Below are positions 17,677 through 26,642 of a DNA stretch of 64,000 nucleotides, piece after piece. A program made the translations under genes and the position numbers. Source of the stretch: Streptococcus panodentis (lineage in GTDB: Bacteria; Bacillota; Bacilli; Lactobacillales; Streptococcaceae); NCBI RefSeq assembly GCF_017884005.1, contig NZ_QFAY01000011.1, forward strand, positions 28,376 to 92,375, read 5' to 3'. How positions within the stretch are numbered: the stretch's first letter is position 1; the number at the start of each line of letters is the position of its first letter. The notes beneath the pieces were generated by a model that worked only from the letters and a program-made list of their open reading frames with translations, did no database searches and was not told the DNA's origin.

Positions 17677-18481
17677 TTATAAATTAAGCAAAGAAGATTT
17701 CAAACAGATCAATAAGCGCAGCCTCTTTACTTTCCAATTAGGCTGGAACTATGAGCGGATGCAGGGTTCAGGCTATCTTTACATGCTGCTGCCTCAGCTG
17801 CGTAAAATGTACGGTGACGGCACTCCAGAATTGCAGGAAATGATGAAACTGCATACGCAGTTCTTCAATACTTCACCTTTCTTCCACACGATTATTGCAG
17901 GTTTTGACCTAGCTATGGAAGAAAAAGACGGTGTCAAATCAAAAGATGCAGTCAATGGTATTAAGACCGGTCTCATGGGACCATTTGCTCCTCTTGGAGA
18001 CTCTATCTTTGGATCACTTGTACCAGCTATCATGGGATCTATTGCTGCCACTCTTGCGATTGCAGGAAACCCTGTTGGCATCTTCCTTTGGATTGCTGTA
18101 GCGGTTGCTTATGACATTTTCCGTTGGAAACAGTTGGAATTTGCCTACAAAGAAGGGGTCAATCTCATCACCAACATGCAAAGCACTCTGACAGCACTTG
18201 TTGAGGCGGCTTCTGTATTGGGGATCTTCATGGTTGGAGCTCTTGTAGCGACGATGATTAACTTCGAAGTATCATGGGTGCTGAATATCGGTGAAAAAGC
18301 CATTGATTTCCAAGATATGCTCAACCTTATCTTCCCGCGTTTGATTCCAGCTATTTTCACAGGGTTCATCTTCTGGCTTCTCGGTAAGAAAGGTATGAAT
18401 TCTACAAAAGCCATTTTGATTATCATTGTGCTGGCGGTTTCTCTTGCTGCATTTGGTCATTTTGTTCTGGGAATGGAATAA
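17663..18481 (+). CDS. PTS mannose family IID component
   Basis: A 272-residue IID subunit with the characteristic FQLGWNYERMQGSGYLYMLLPQL opening, GIKTGLMGPFAPLGDSIFGSL in the middle and C-terminal membrane helices. The start at 17663 lies inside the end of the IIC gene, preceded by GGGGAAATTGA. An upstream extension of this frame would overlap IIC by over 100 bases and has no homology. It acts with IIC as the permease. Confidence 0.93.
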   Translation: MTNSNYKLSKEDFKQINKRSLFTFQLGWNYERMQGSGYLYMLLPQLRKMYGDGTPELQEMMKLHTQFFNTSPFFHTIIAGFDLAMEEKDGVKSKDAVNGIKTGLMGPFAPLGDSIFGSLVPAIMGSIAATLAIAGNPVGIFLWIAVAVAYDIFRWKQLEFAYKEGVNLITNMQSTLTALVEAASVLGIFMVGALVATMINFEVSWVLNIGEKAIDFQDMLNLIFPRLIPAIFTGFIFWLLGKKGMNSTKAILIIIVLAVSLAAFGHFVLGME

Positions 18482-18492
18482 TGGAGCAGTCT

Positions 18493-18897
18493 ATGAGCAA
18501 ACAATTAATCTTAGTCAGTCACGGCCGTTTCTGTGAGGAGCTGAAGCAGACCGCAGAGATGATTATGGGACCTCAGGAGGACATCCATGCAGTAGCCCTG
18601 CTTCCGGAGGAAGGTCCAGAAGACTTCGCAGCTAAATTCTTGGACACAGTCCAGAATCTGGATGACTATCTGGTCTTTGCGGACCTCCTGGGCGGCACTC
18701 CTTGCAATGTAATCAGCCGTTTCATTATGGAAGGCCGGGACATTGAGCTTTACGCTGGGGTCAATCTGCCCATGGTGATTGAGTTTATCAATGCTTCTCT
18801 GACAGGTTTGGAGGTCGATTATCCAGCCAAGGCGGCAGAAAACATTGTCAAAGTCAACGATGTTTTAGCCAGCCTGCAGGATGATGAAGACGAGTAA
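18493..18897 (+). CDS. PTS mannose family IIA component
   Basis: A 134-residue IIA subunit. LILVSHGRFCEELKQTAEMIMG contains the phospho-accepting His, and DLLGGTPCN is the second family motif. An ATG at 18481 overlaps the IID stop, but GGAG at 18483-18486 sits six bases before ATG 18493, so the shorter start is preferred; the difference is four residues. It is the last PTS gene. A roughly 500-base spacer holding a short repeat element follows before agaS. Confidence 0.9.
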   Translation: MSKQLILVSHGRFCEELKQTAEMIMGPQEDIHAVALLPEEGPEDFAAKFLDTVQNLDDYLVFADLLGGTPCNVISRFIMEGRDIELYAGVNLPMVIEFINASLTGLEVDYPAKAAENIVKVNDVLASLQDDEDE

Positions 18898-19097
18898 CAC
18901 TCAAAGAACAGCGAAGACGGCAGGGATACCGATGCAGATCAGGCAAGGGCAGTTTGTGTCAGCCGGTCTTCATCAAAGAGGCTGTGGAGAAAGACAAGCA
19001 AAGCCTGCTGTCAAAGCAGGGGCTTGTAAATCAAACGAAAGAAATATCCGAAGCAAGGTTCTTTTGTATCAGCCACCTCTTCGATTTTTAAAGAGTA

Positions 19098-19178
19098 TAT
19101 AGTCTTTTAGTTTGCTTTTAGTAGTGAAACTGTCCGAGGGAGCTAACGACGGAATAAAAGATAAACTAACTGACGATA
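19098..19178 (+). repeat. MITE-like element, short copy (81 bp)
   Basis: It begins TATAGTCTTTTAGTTTGCTT and ends AATAAAAGATAAACTAAC followed by TGACGATA. The two ends are imperfect inverted repeats. The same ends bound longer copies at 37555-37818 and 39308-39587. This copy has almost no interior. It lies in the 517-base gap between the PTS IIA gene and agaS, where I see no gene. Confidence 0.65.
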
Positions 19179-19414
19179 AAAAGGGAGAGCAGTCGTCTGG
19201 ATAGTGCTGGCCGGCTGCCTGAAAAGACAATATATGATGAAAAAGGATACTCGTGGACAGCGAAATCCCGTATAGCTGTGAGCTTTTCGCAGCGCCGCTG
19301 TCAAAGCGGCAGGCGGCAGAGGATTGAGCTTCCTAGAGTGAGAAAAGGATAAGAAGGGGGTGGGAGCTGTTTCCGGCCCCCTTTTTGCAAGAGACAGAAA
19401 GGAAGATTCAAAAA

Positions 19415-20581
19415 ATGCTAGATTATACAAAGGAAGAGCTGCTGGAGCTGGGGGCTGACATCACCAGCCGGGAAATTTACCAGCAGCCGCAGGTCTGGCA
19501 GCAGGCTTTTGAAGCTTACAAGGCTCAGGCTGCTGCCATTGCCGCTTTTCTTCACAAGATTGAGGAGAAGCACGATTATATCAAGGTGATTTTTGCCGGG
19601 GCAGGCTCTTCCGCTTATGTGGGAGACACGCTGCTGCCTTATCTGAGACAGGCTTATGATGAGCGCAAGTGGAACTTTTGCGCTGTTGCCACTACTGATA
19701 TTGTAGCTACCCCCTTGGTGCATCTGCATCGAGAGGTACCGACAGTGCTGGTTTCCTTTGCCCGCAGCGGCAATTCGCCGGAGAGTGTGGCGGCGGTAGA
19801 CTTGGCCAAGCAGCTGGTCGATCAGCTCTATCAGGTCACGATTACCTGTGCGGCAGAAGGGCAGCTGGCCCAGCAGGCTCAGGGAGATGAGCGTAATCTC
19901 CTCCTCCTGCAGCCCGAGGCTTCGAATGATGCCGGCTTTGCTATGACCTCCAGCTTCAGCTCCATGCTGCTGACTGCCTTGCTGGTCTTTGACAGGGAAA
20001 GTGTGGCTGTCAAAGAGAAAAAGGTGGCAGAAGTGCAGGCGCTGAGCCAAAAAGTGCTGGATCAGGCAGCAGATATACAGCGATTGGCCGCTTTGGACTA
20101 CAGCCGTGTGATCTATCTGGGGGCAGGACCTTTCTTTGGCCTGGCCCATGAAGCGCAGCTGAAAATACTGGAATTGACAGCCGGTCAGATTGCGACCATG
20201 TATGAGAGCCCGGTCGGCTTCCGCCACGGTCCTAAATCGCTCATCAACTCAGAAACGCTGGTGCTGGTCTTTGGCTCTGCAGATTCCTATACCAAGGCCT
20301 ATGATTTGGATTTGATTCGCGAAGTGGCTGGTGACCGCATCGCCCGCAGGCTTGTCTTGCTGACTGACTGCAGCGAAGATCTGGACCAAGTGGAGCAGGT
20401 GCTGCTGGAGAGTCCTATCTTGGACGACGGCTATCGGGTCTTCCCTTATATCGTCTATGCCCAAATCTTTGCCCTCCTGACCTCGCTTAAGGTCAAAAAT
20501 CGGCCGGATACGCCATCTCCGACAGGGACCGTCAACCGTGTGGTCCAAGGAGTTCTCATCCACCCCTTGGAGCAGGTATAA
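19415..20581 (+). CDS. agaS: SIS-domain sugar isomerase/deaminase AgaS
   Basis: A 388-residue protein with two SIS domains (AGAGSSAYVGDTLLPYL and, in the second, YLGAGPFFGLAHEAQLKILELTAG, then ESPVGFRHGPKSL). It matches AgaS, which deaminates and isomerises galactosamine-6-phosphate. AGAAAGGAAGATTC precedes ATG 19415; ten upstream in-frame codons run through that ribosome site and are excluded. The position after a Man-family PTS is the same as in pneumococcus. Products would be tagatose-6-phosphate and ammonia, feeding the aldolase gene that follows. Confidence 0.9.
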   Translation: MLDYTKEELLELGADITSREIYQQPQVWQQAFEAYKAQAAAIAAFLHKIEEKHDYIKVIFAGAGSSAYVGDTLLPYLRQAYDERKWNFCAVATTDIVATPLVHLHREVPTVLVSFARSGNSPESVAAVDLAKQLVDQLYQVTITCAAEGQLAQQAQGDERNLLLLQPEASNDAGFAMTSSFSSMLLTALLVFDRESVAVKEKKVAEVQALSQKVLDQAADIQRLAALDYSRVIYLGAGPFFGLAHEAQLKILELTAGQIATMYESPVGFRHGPKSLINSETLVLVFGSADSYTKAYDLDLIREVAGDRIARRLVLLTDCSEDLDQVEQVLLESPILDDGYRVFPYIVYAQIFALLTSLKVKNRPDTPSPTGTVNRVVQGVLIHPLEQV

Positions 20582-20594
20582 AAAAGGAAATGTT

Positions 20595-21632
20595 ATGAAA
20601 AAATTAAACATCAGCCACGGCAAGGTGGCTCATTTAAAAAAATTATCAGATGAACAGGGGATTATCGGAGCTTTAGCCATTGACCAGCGGGGTTCTCTCA
20701 AGAAAATGCTGGCCAGCGGAGAACAGGTTCTTTCAGGCGATTCAGCCCTGATTGACTTTAAGAAATTAATCTCCAGCCAGCTGACACCCTATGCGACTTC
20801 TATTTTGCTGGATCCAGAGTTTGGCCTGCCGGCTGCCGACTTGCGGGCTGCCGACTGCGGCCTCATTGTAGCCTATGAAAAGACGGGGTATGATGCGACA
20901 GCAGAAGGCCGCCTGCCTGATCTGCTGCCCAACTGGTCTGTAGGGCGTATTAGGGAAGCCGGTGCTGATGCGGTCAAAGTGCTCCTCTACTATGATGTGG
21001 ACGACAAGCCGGAGATCAATGACGTCAAGCAGGCTTGGGTGGAGCGCATCGGCAGCGAATGCTTGGCTGAAGACCTTCCTTATTTTCTGGAAATTCTGAC
21101 CTATGATGCCCAGAACAGCAGCGTTCTGGATGCCGACTATGCCAGGGTCAAGCCGCACAAGGTCAATGAAGCCATGAAGGTCTTTTCAGAAGATCGCTAC
21201 CATGTTGATGTTCTCAAGGTAGAAGTGCCTGTCAATATGAAGTTTGCAGAAGGCTTTGCTCCGGAAGGGCTGGATCCGGTCTACAGTCTGGACCAAGTCA
21301 AAGACTATTTTCGGGAGCAGTCAGCGGCGACCCACCTTCCTTTTATCTTTCTCAGCGCGGGTGTTTCCGCTCAGCTCTTCCAAGAGACGCTGAAAATTGC
21401 CCATGAAGCTGGCTCGCTCTTTAATGGTGTTCTCTGTGGTCGGGCAACTTGGAAGCCAGCGGTCTCTGTCTTTGCAGAAGAGGGGCCTGAAGCAGCTAAG
21501 GCTTGGCTTGATGAAGCCGGCCGGCAGCATATTGAAGACTTAAATCAGGTTCTGCGCCAAACGGCCGTTTCCTGGGAGGACAAGCTTGACCTGCCTTTTG
21601 AGGACAGGAAATGGCAGGTTCGTGATTTTTGA
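20595..21632 (+). CDS. lacD: tagatose 1,6-bisphosphate aldolase (LacD type)
   Basis: A 345-residue class I aldolase of the LacD family. ALAIDQRGSLKKML near the N-terminus and ADAVKVLLYYDVDD are typical, followed by VDVLKVEVPVNMKF with the probable Schiff-base Lys, and FLSAGVSAQLF with GVLCGRATW at the C-terminus. AAAAAGGAAATGTT supports ATG 20595, 13 bases after the agaS stop. It would split tagatose-1,6-bisphosphate to triose phosphates. No tagatose-6-phosphate kinase lies in the window. Confidence 0.9.
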   Translation: MKKLNISHGKVAHLKKLSDEQGIIGALAIDQRGSLKKMLASGEQVLSGDSALIDFKKLISSQLTPYATSILLDPEFGLPAADLRAADCGLIVAYEKTGYDATAEGRLPDLLPNWSVGRIREAGADAVKVLLYYDVDDKPEINDVKQAWVERIGSECLAEDLPYFLEILTYDAQNSSVLDADYARVKPHKVNEAMKVFSEDRYHVDVLKVEVPVNMKFAEGFAPEGLDPVYSLDQVKDYFREQSAATHLPFIFLSAGVSAQLFQETLKIAHEAGSLFNGVLCGRATWKPAVSVFAEEGPEAAKAWLDEAGRQHIEDLNQVLRQTAVSWEDKLDLPFEDRKWQVRDF

Positions 21633-21645
21633 TAAGGAGCTTTGC

Positions 21646-22686
21646 ATGAAATCTTACCAAGAGGCCGTTTTTGGAAGCTTTAAAGGGCAGGAAGTTCGGA
21701 CCTATACCTTTGAGAATGATCTGGGCTACCGTCTGACTGTCATGAACTATGGGGCCACGGTGGTCCAGTATATCACTCCTGACAGAGAGCGGCGCTGGGC
21801 CAATATTGTAGTCGGTTTTGACAGGTTTGAAGACTACATTGGCAACAGTCCCAAGTATGGTGCCAGTATCGGCCCGGTAGCGGGCCGCATCGCCGGAGCG
21901 GCTTTCGAGCTCAACGGCCGAGCCTATCAGCTGGAAGCCAATAACGGCCCAAACTGCAACCACAGCGGCTCAAGCGGATGGGACAGCAGTCTTTTCGAAC
22001 TGGAAGAGGTCAGCGATGACGGCCTGACCCTTTACACGGAGCGGGCCCATGGCTGCGGCGGATTTCCGGGCAATCTGAAGGTCTGGGTTTCCTACACTTT
22101 GACTGAAAAGGGAGAGCTGGAGATCTCTTATCAGGTACAGACAGACCGAGATACCTTGGTCAATCCGACCAACCACAGCTATTTCAATCTATCCGGTGAT
22201 TTTCAGCAGCCCATTGACCGCCATATCCTGCAGCTTCATACCAGCGGTGTGTATCCGATTGCACCCGATGGCATACCAGCAAAAAAGGCTGACAGGGAGC
22301 CGGGCTTTGTCAAGCGCCTGCAGGAAGGTGTCAGCCTTCAGGATATTTTTGCGGATCAGGATGAGCAGATCCACATCGTTTCCGGTCTGGACCATCCCTT
22401 TGAGCTGGACAGCAGCCGGACGACGGCAGGCTCGCTCTATGATACGGACTCTGGCCGCTGGCTGACCTTTAAGACCCAGGCTCCCTGTCTGGTCCTCTAT
22501 ACGGCTAATGTTGTGGATGAGAAGGTTATCTTGAAGGGTCGGCCTATGGTGCAGCATAATGGCTTAGCCATAGAAAGTCAGGCTCTGCCCGATGCAATCC
22601 ACAGCGACCGGCAGGCTGACGTTATTCTGAGAGCCGGCCAGATATTCACCAGCACAACAGTTTATTTTGCCGGTGTTAAAGACTAG
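21646..22686 (+). CDS. galM: aldose 1-epimerase (galactose mutarotase)
   Basis: A 346-residue GalM. GPVAGRIAGAAFELNG, NGPNCNHSGSSGWDSSLFEL (substrate His), LVNPTNHSYFNLSG (second His) and FKTQAPCLVLYTAN match the family, including the active-site His pair; the catalytic Glu is probably in LAIESQALPDA. AAGGAGCTTTGC precedes ATG 21646. It interconverts alpha and beta galactose released by BgaC. It is the last gene of the galactoside operon; no strong terminator is seen, and the next 190 bases lead to a csRNA promoter. Confidence 0.93.
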   Translation: MKSYQEAVFGSFKGQEVRTYTFENDLGYRLTVMNYGATVVQYITPDRERRWANIVVGFDRFEDYIGNSPKYGASIGPVAGRIAGAAFELNGRAYQLEANNGPNCNHSGSSGWDSSLFELEEVSDDGLTLYTERAHGCGGFPGNLKVWVSYTLTEKGELEISYQVQTDRDTLVNPTNHSYFNLSGDFQQPIDRHILQLHTSGVYPIAPDGIPAKKADREPGFVKRLQEGVSLQDIFADQDEQIHIVSGLDHPFELDSSRTTAGSLYDTDSGRWLTFKTQAPCLVLYTANVVDEKVILKGRPMVQHNGLAIESQALPDAIHSDRQADVILRAGQIFTSTTVYFAGVKD

Positions 22687-22840
22687 CTTTCTTTTGCGTG
22701 GGGGATTTGGGATTGAGTTGTTCAAAGAATCGTCCGATGGCTGGACAAGTCTGCTGAAAAAGCAGAGAGCTTCAAAGAATGTCCGTCAATTTAAAAAGAG
22801 AAAAAGCTTTTATCATAAAAAGCAAAAAGAAAGCAGCTGC

Positions 22841-22971
22841 TTTAAGAATTTCTTAAGCTTGGACTGCTATACTTATCTTTATCAAATGAAGCCCCCTAAC
22901 TTTATTTGATAATCCTAAACTTTTTCATAATAATCTCCCATAAAGGCCACCCAATCCGGTGGTCTTTTTTT
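22841..22971 (+). ncRNA. csRNA (CiaR-dependent small RNA), copy 1
   Basis: A CiaR-type direct repeat TTTAAG-N5-CTTAAG (22841-22857) lies ten bases before the -10 TATACT (22868-22873). The transcript should start near 22880. It contains the conserved CTTTTTCATAATAATCTCCC stretch, complementary to a Shine-Dalgarno, and ends in a CCACC-GGTGG hairpin followed by seven T. The coordinates include the promoter. This matches the csRNA family of the CiaRH regulon. Confidence 0.9.
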
Positions 22972-23009
22972 GGGGCTTCAAAACGAGGAAAGTCTCTAGG
23001 ACACCATTG

Positions 23010-23080
23010 ATACTCTTTGAAAATATTCAATTCAGATGAGCTTCGCCTTGCCCGGCCCCAGTGTTGTCTGCGGCTAACGT
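23010..23080 (+). repeat. BOX-like fragment between csRNAs
   Basis: ATACTCTTTGAAAATATTCA followed by a GATGAGCTTCGCCTTGCC stretch resembles a degenerate boxA. It lies in the 350-base gap between the two csRNA genes upstream of ruvB. I see no gene there. Confidence 0.4.
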
Positions 23081-23323
23081 CTCAGTCTGCTTTTGATGTT
23101 TTTTGAGCAGTGGTTCGGCAGGAGCGGACAGGATGGCAGCGGACTTGCTCGTCCTATCGCGAGAAATCCTTTCTCTAACTCCCGAGAGGAAGCAGCAAAT
23201 CTGCTGTTTTGAGGCCGCGACTTGGCAAAAGCAGTCTGTCTTTCTTGATTTTTTTGGAGAAAAGACAGGATGTTTATCGAATTGTAACTCGAATGTTATA
23301 TTTTAAAAGAGGTGTTATACTGA

Positions 23324-23458
23324 GTTAAGATTTCTTTAAGCTAAAGGCGGTATACTTATCAGTATCAAATGAAGACCTCCTAACTTTATTTGATAGAAAT
23401 CCTAAACTTTTTCATAATAATCTCCCATAAAAGCCACCGAATTCGGTGGCTTTTTTTC
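23324..23458 (+). ncRNA. csRNA (CiaR-dependent small RNA), copy 2, upstream of ruvB
   Basis: GTTAAG-N5-TTTAAG (23324-23340) precedes TATACT (23351-23356) by ten bases, the CiaR promoter geometry. The RNA should start near 23363, shares most of its length with copy 1 (including TCATAATAATCTCCCATAAA), and ends in an AAGCCACCGAATTCGGTGGCTT hairpin-T-run terminator. It lies directly upstream of ruvB, a site where csRNAs are found in other streptococci. Confidence 0.92.
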
Positions 23459-23524
23459 TTGTTTGCCGAAGTCCGACTATTTTGCTCTTCAAAATGTGTG
23501 AAATTCGTCCGCCTCTTGATTTTC

Positions 23525-23533
23525 TGCTATAAT
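23525..23533 (+). promoter_or_regulatory. extended -10 promoter of ruvB
   Basis: TGCTATAAT is an extended -10 element eight bases before the ruvB ATG, so the ruvB mRNA would be nearly leaderless unless it also receives transcription from upstream. No convincing -35 is seen. Confidence 0.5.
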
Positions 23534-23540
23534 AGTAAGC

Positions 23541-24539
23541 ATGAGTAGAATTTTAGATAATGAATTGCTGGGCGATGAAGAGCTGGCAGAGCGCACTCTG
23601 CGTCCCCAGTATTTACAGGAATATATCGGTCAGGACAAGGTCAAAAATCAGCTGAAAATTTTTATTGAGGCTGCTAAGTTTCGGGATGAGGCTTTGGATC
23701 ATGCCCTGCTTTTCGGACCGCCGGGGCTGGGGAAAACGACCATGGCCTTTGTGATTGCCAATGAGCTGGGCGTCAATATCAAGCAGACTTCGGGACCGGT
23801 CATTGAAAAGGCCGGTGATTTGGTGGCCATTCTCAATGACTTGGAGCCGGGCGATGTGCTCTTTATCGATGAAATCCACCGTCTGCCCATGGCTGTAGAG
23901 GAAGTTCTGTACAGCGCCATGGAAGATTTTTACATTGATATTATGATTGGGACAGGGGAAACCAGCCGCAGTGTGCATCTGGATCTGCCGCCTTTTACCT
24001 TGATTGGGGCGACTACCCGGGCTGGCATGCTGTCCAATCCTCTGCGGGCCCGTTTTGGTATTACCGGCCATATGGAATACTATGAGGAAGCTGACCTGAC
24101 AGAGATTGTCGAGCGGACAGCTGAGATCTTTGAGATGGCTATTACCCATGAGGCGGCTCAGGAGCTGGCTCTGCGCAGCCGGGGGACGCCACGGATTGCC
24201 AACCGTCTGCTGAAGCGGGTTCGGGATTATGCTCAAATTATGGGGGATGGCCTCATTGACGGACAGATAACGGATCAGGCTCTGACCATGCTGGATGTGG
24301 ATCGGGAAGGGCTGGATTATGTCGACCAGAAGATTCTCAAAACCATGATTGAAGTTTATGGCGGCGGGCCGGTCGGTCTGGGGACTCTCTCGGTTAACAT
24401 CGCTGAAGAGCGCGAAACTGTTGAGGACATGTATGAACCCTATCTGATTCAGAAAGGCTTTGTCATGCGGACCCGTACCGGGCGCGTGGCGACCCGCAAG
24501 GCCTATGAGCATTTGGGTTATGAGTATATGGAGGGATGA
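23541..24539 (+). CDS. ruvB: Holliday junction branch-migration ATPase RuvB
   Basis: A 332-residue RuvB, the hexameric motor that drives branch migration with RuvA. Walker A is [10 protein letters not shown], Walker B is [10 protein letters not shown], sensor 1 is LIGATTRAG, and the C-terminal winged helix has [31 protein letters not shown] and the RTRTGR tail. Full family length. It reads alone between csRNA 2 and a hairpin terminator. Confidence 0.98.
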   Translation: MSRILDNELLGDEELAERTLRPQYLQEYIGQDKVKNQLKIFIEAAKFRDEALDHALLFGPPGLGKTTMAFVIANELGVNIKQTSGPVIEKAGDLVAILNDLEPGDVLFIDEIHRLPMAVEEVLYSAMEDFYIDIMIGTGETSRSVHLDLPPFTLIGATTRAGMLSNPLRARFGITGHMEYYEEADLTEIVERTAEIFEMAITHEAAQELALRSRGTPRIANRLLKRVRDYAQIMGDGLIDGQITDQALTMLDVDREGLDYVDQKILKTMIEVYGGGPVGLGTLSVNIAEERETVEDMYEPYLIQKGFVMRTRTGRVATRKAYEHLGYEYMEG

Positions 24540-24560
24540 TTGCAGCAATCATTCCTTTTT
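24534..24560 (+). terminator. rho-independent terminator of ruvB
   Basis: The near-perfect inverted repeat GGATGATTGC/GCAATCATTCC, overlapping the ruvB stop codon, is followed by a T-run. Confidence 0.8.
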
Positions 24561-24614
24561 GTGATTGGCTTAACTGAAATGATAGTATAATAGAAACAAA
24601 GGAGAACAAGCACG

Positions 24615-25037
24615 ATGACAAAAACTGGGTTCACAAAAGGCCGCAAGTGGCTGCTTATCGTTTTATTATTAGCTGTTGTCACAGCAGGAGGGATTTTTAT
24701 GTTCAGTATGCTTGGCAAATCTCAGGAAGAAAGACGCAATCGGGAGTATGAGATTAGCTTAGTCAATGCTCTTAAAAATTCCTATGAGGGGATTGAGGAG
24801 ATTAAGATTAGCAACCCTGATTATACCTATCCGCCGGGTTCTTGGTCTTGTGATGTGGAAATTAGATTCTCAGATAAACAAAAAATTAAATATAGAATAG
24901 GGCATGCACTAAATGAAACCCAAAATTATAATGGTTCTATCACAAATGAGCAGGATGATTTTTTAAATAAGAGAAAGGGTATAACGCATTCTGTTGTTGT
25001 AGTTTACTATTCTAATGATGAAAAGGGGACAAGCTAA
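24615..25037 (+). CDS. membrane-anchored small protein, candidate immunity protein of the TslA-like locus
   Basis: A 140-residue protein with one N-terminal membrane helix (WLLIVLLLAVVTAGGIFMF, residues about 13-31) and an extracytoplasmic domain of about 105 residues. There is no lipobox Cys, so it is anchored by the helix rather than by lipid. AAAGGAGAACAAGCACG precedes the ATG, and TATAAT lies at 24586-24591. Its stop overlaps the start of the lipase-like gene by one base. In S. aureus the reverse-domain T7 lipase TslA is preceded by a membrane-attached immunity lipoprotein, so the same role is inferred here from position only. The distal part is AT-rich like the toxin half of the next gene. 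Confidence 0.6.
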   Translation: MTKTGFTKGRKWLLIVLLLAVVTAGGIFMFSMLGKSQEERRNREYEISLVNALKNSYEGIEEIKISNPDYTYPPGSWSCDVEIRFSDKQKIKYRIGHALNETQNYNGSITNEQDDFLNKRKGITHSVVVVYYSNDEKGTS

Positions 25038-26311
25038 TGTATACCTATACTGATAAGGAATTGAACAGTTTGAATCAATATCCCAATGTATATAGTGTTG
25101 ATCCAGACTATGCAAAAAGAAATGGTTATTCGGTAATCACTAGTTCACCAAATCCAAATCCGTCTCCGAATGATCTTAAAGAAACTGATAAAATTAAAAT
25201 AGGAGAGCAAGAATTTCAAGTTGTTGCTACTAAAAATGATGAAGAAACAGGTTTTCAAGGTCTGGCGGTTGCACCGATTGTCAATGGTCAGCCGGATTAT
25301 AAAAATGTAGCCGTGATTGCTGCTGGAACGGACCCTGATAGTCCGGTGAATAAACAAGGTCCTTTTTCACGCGATTTCTATAGTGCCATAATTGCAAGGC
25401 AAACTTACTTATCTCCACAATATAAGGTTGCTGACCAATTTGTAAAAGAGATTATGGACGATCCTAGATATGAAGTCAGTCAACTATCAGGTTATTCACA
25501 AGGTTCCTACATGCTAAAAGTAGGAGCTAAATACCACATTCCTACAACCACCTTTAATGCTTGGTTTAAATACGGTGCACTCACACTGGAAGAAAAAGCA
25601 TTTATTGAAAGCAACCCTTCTATGTTTATAGATTACCGTAGAAAAAATGATGATGTAGTAATTGGGAATGATTTCAACCATCCAGAATGGTATGATAGTC
25701 CGATTGATATTACAAATTCTATGCCTAGCACGATTCATTGGATTGATGGTTCGAGCCATAAAATTGAAGAGTGGGAGTTTGATCCTGTAACTGGTCAACT
25801 TGTAGATGGCAAGGGGGGCAAGCCCTTGGTCAGCGGTGTTTACAAGGCCTATGCGAACAGCCTGAGAGGTTTTTCTCATTACAAGGAATTAAAACAGAAG
25901 TGGTCGGCCAAGGGAATCAGCGGCACAGAGCAGATTTATCTGGATGCAGCGCAGGGGCAGATCCTTTCCTCCAGTATGGCCAGTGCAGCGCAGATCGGAG
26001 CAGATGAGGTCACTGCCTTGACCCAGGAAGCCAATGAAGAGATAGAGGCTCTCTGGTCCAAGATTGACTTTAGCAGCTATACAGAGCTGTCGGCCGAAGA
26101 GGTGGAGGGCATCTTTGCCAGCCAAGGAGTGACGCGGGAGCAGTATGTGGACGGCTTTAAGGCCGAGATTGCTCATGCAGCGGCCCAGATGACTGATTCG
26201 GCAGCAGCGTTTGCGCGCCTGGACCATCAGCTGCAGGCTGCGATTGAAAAGGTGCTAGCCACAGATGCACAGCTAGCGGGGGAATTTCAGCAATGGAAAG
26301 CAAAGATGTAA
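25037..26311 (+). CDS. TslA-like type VII secretion effector: N-terminal lipase domain, C-terminal helical targeting domain
   Basis: A 424-residue protein without a signal peptide. Residues 55-245 read as an alpha/beta hydrolase: VAVIAAGTDPDS precedes the nucleophile elbow LSGYSQGSYM (Ser about 154), with candidate acid Asp in RKNDDVVIGND (about 205) and His in DGSSHKIEEW (about 241). Residues about 265-424 are helical, Ala/Glu/Gln-rich and lack enzyme motifs. This order, toxin first and LXG-like helical domain last, is that of S. aureus TslA, which is exported by the T7SS with two small helical partners. Two such small genes follow here. DNA before about 25,800 is AT-rich and the rest GC-rich. 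The effector assignment is inference from architecture. Confidence 0.65.
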   Translation: MYTYTDKELNSLNQYPNVYSVDPDYAKRNGYSVITSSPNPNPSPNDLKETDKIKIGEQEFQVVATKNDEETGFQGLAVAPIVNGQPDYKNVAVIAAGTDPDSPVNKQGPFSRDFYSAIIARQTYLSPQYKVADQFVKEIMDDPRYEVSQLSGYSQGSYMLKVGAKYHIPTTTFNAWFKYGALTLEEKAFIESNPSMFIDYRRKNDDVVIGNDFNHPEWYDSPIDITNSMPSTIHWIDGSSHKIEEWEFDPVTGQLVDGKGGKPLVSGVYKAYANSLRGFSHYKELKQKWSAKGISGTEQIYLDAAQGQILSSSMASAAQIGADEVTALTQEANEEIEALWSKIDFSSYTELSAEEVEGIFASQGVTREQYVDGFKAEIAHAAAQMTDSAAAFARLDHQLQAAIEKVLATDAQLAGEFQQWKAKM

Positions 26312-26580
26312 GCTGGGAAGATGTCAGCAAAAAAGCTCAGGAGCTGAATGATTTTGAAGACGAATACCGACTTGAAAAGATAAGCTTTGAAGCGCGCTGC
26401 GAGGAGCTCGATAACCGGGCCGGAGAGTTAAGAAGTCTGGTAGATGCGGAGACAGACCGGATGTCTTTTATATTACAGCGATTTTCAGCTTCTTCGGACG
26501 ATGCGGCAGATTATTTCTCTGAAATGGAAAATCTGCTGTGGAGATCAGAGCAGGCCTATAAGCGTCGTCTAGCAGGATAA
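26293..26580 (+). CDS. small helical protein, candidate partner 1 of the TslA-like effector
   Basis: A 95-residue acidic, entirely helical-looking protein (WEDVSKKAQELNDFEDEYRL, then LDNRAGELRSLVDAETDRMS) with no membrane helix or signal. Its ATG lies inside the last 19 bases of the effector gene, with GCGGGGGAATTTC as ribosome site, so translation is coupled. By size and position it matches the small partners that bind the helical targeting domain of reverse-domain T7 effectors and give it a WXG100-like shape. Sequence alone does not prove this. Confidence 0.6.
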   Translation: MESKDVSWEDVSKKAQELNDFEDEYRLEKISFEARCEELDNRAGELRSLVDAETDRMSFILQRFSASSDDAADYFSEMENLLWRSEQAYKRRLAG

Positions 26581-26642
26581 GGCTTTCCGCAGGAAGCGGG
26601 ACAGGCTGGAAGAAGAGTACAGTCAGCTGAGGAGGGACTACT

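Noticed and set aside
18881..19102. 73-codon frame after the PTS IIA gene
   Set aside because: It overlaps the end of IIA, has no ribosome site, and its sequence has no protein-like pattern; the region contains a MITE-like repeat.
22667..22909. 80-codon frame after galM
   Set aside because: It overlaps the galM end and the csRNA promoter, and it has no ribosome site or protein-like features.
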